Assembly: GCA_046328995.1 (NCBI GenBank)
Contig: JAXLVN010000001.1
Span: 248,001 to 312,000, forward strand
Reading direction: 5' to 3'
Origin: JADJXV01 sp046328995
Lineage (GTDB): Bacteria; Bacteroidota; Ignavibacteria; Kapaibacteriales; UBA961
DNA: 64,000 nt
Under the pieces are notes generated by a model, which saw only the letters and a list, made by a program, of their open reading frames with translations, was not told where the DNA came from and did not search any database. A program made the translations under genes and the position numbers. Shown here piece after piece: positions 63,986-64,000 of the stretch; the stretch's first letter is position 1, and each line of letters starts with the position of its first letter.

Positions 63986-64000
63986 AGGAAATATTTTGTA

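Overview
The window comes from a bacterium of the Bacteroidota/Chlorobiota (FCB) group. This is inferred from three kinds of evidence. Several secreted proteins end in a type IX secretion (T9SS) type A C-terminal domain. Promoter-like sites follow the TTTG-N17-23-TAnnTTTG pattern of that group. There is a DUF1501/DUF1800 pair together with long choice-of-anchor-D (ASH) proteins. Such proteins, with giant repeat fibres and LVIVD lipoproteins, fit a Kapabacteria/Ignavibacteria-like lineage, but no rRNA is present to settle this. I found no tRNA, rRNA, CRISPR array, transposase or phage-integration gene. Most genes lie on the minus strand.

Layout from left to right. (1) 1-8533: two tandem minus-strand genes for giant secreted repeat fibres; the complete one ends in a peptidase S74 intramolecular chaperone. 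The two share 1,259 bp with no visible difference, inside otherwise diverged genes. (2) 8776-10519: an ECF sigma factor, anti-sigma candidate and LTxxQ protein cassette, closed by a terminator. (3) 10597-23586: housekeeping genes greA, ribBA, yajC, tgt, a family 2 glycosyltransferase, a T9SS beta-propeller protein, purL, a small hypothetical gene, ftsK and comB. Tgt lacks all four zinc ligands, and its terminator is built into its last codons. (4) 23811-25569: a plus-strand ABC transporter pair. (5) 25662-33781: a TPR/DUF3857/transglutaminase protein, an oligopeptidase B-like peptidase and an ABC-F ATPase.

(6) 33842-39560: a DUF4920 lipoprotein, a candidate structured RNA, a YgjP-type metallopeptidase, and a four-gene cluster. 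That cluster holds a DUF350 membrane protein, a glutathionylspermidine-synthase-like ATP-grasp enzyme, a membrane-anchored protein with a Gly/Ser/Arg-rich tail, and a small unknown protein; it recalls the E. coli ygiBC/yjfLMC neighbourhoods. (7) 40243-45862: an eight-gene operon msrB-aspartokinase-hypothetical-lptF/G-thioesterase-maf-S4-rsmB, ending at a strong terminator, with a possible 70-75 nt RNA between it and the next gene. (8) 46028-53155: an M42 peptidase with a textbook promoter, a translationally coupled lipoprotein/lipoprotein/beta-barrel operon, and a second DUF3857/transglutaminase protein in which the catalytic Asp is Glu. (9) 53441-63945: a 1671-residue LamG/ASH T9SS protein, the DUF1501-DUF1800 pair and an OmpA-family protein with a polyproline linker.

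The main theme is the cell envelope and surface: fibres, T9SS cargo, lipoproteins, an LPS-export permease and OmpA, interspersed with ordinary housekeeping genes. All family assignments come from reading motifs; no database search was run.
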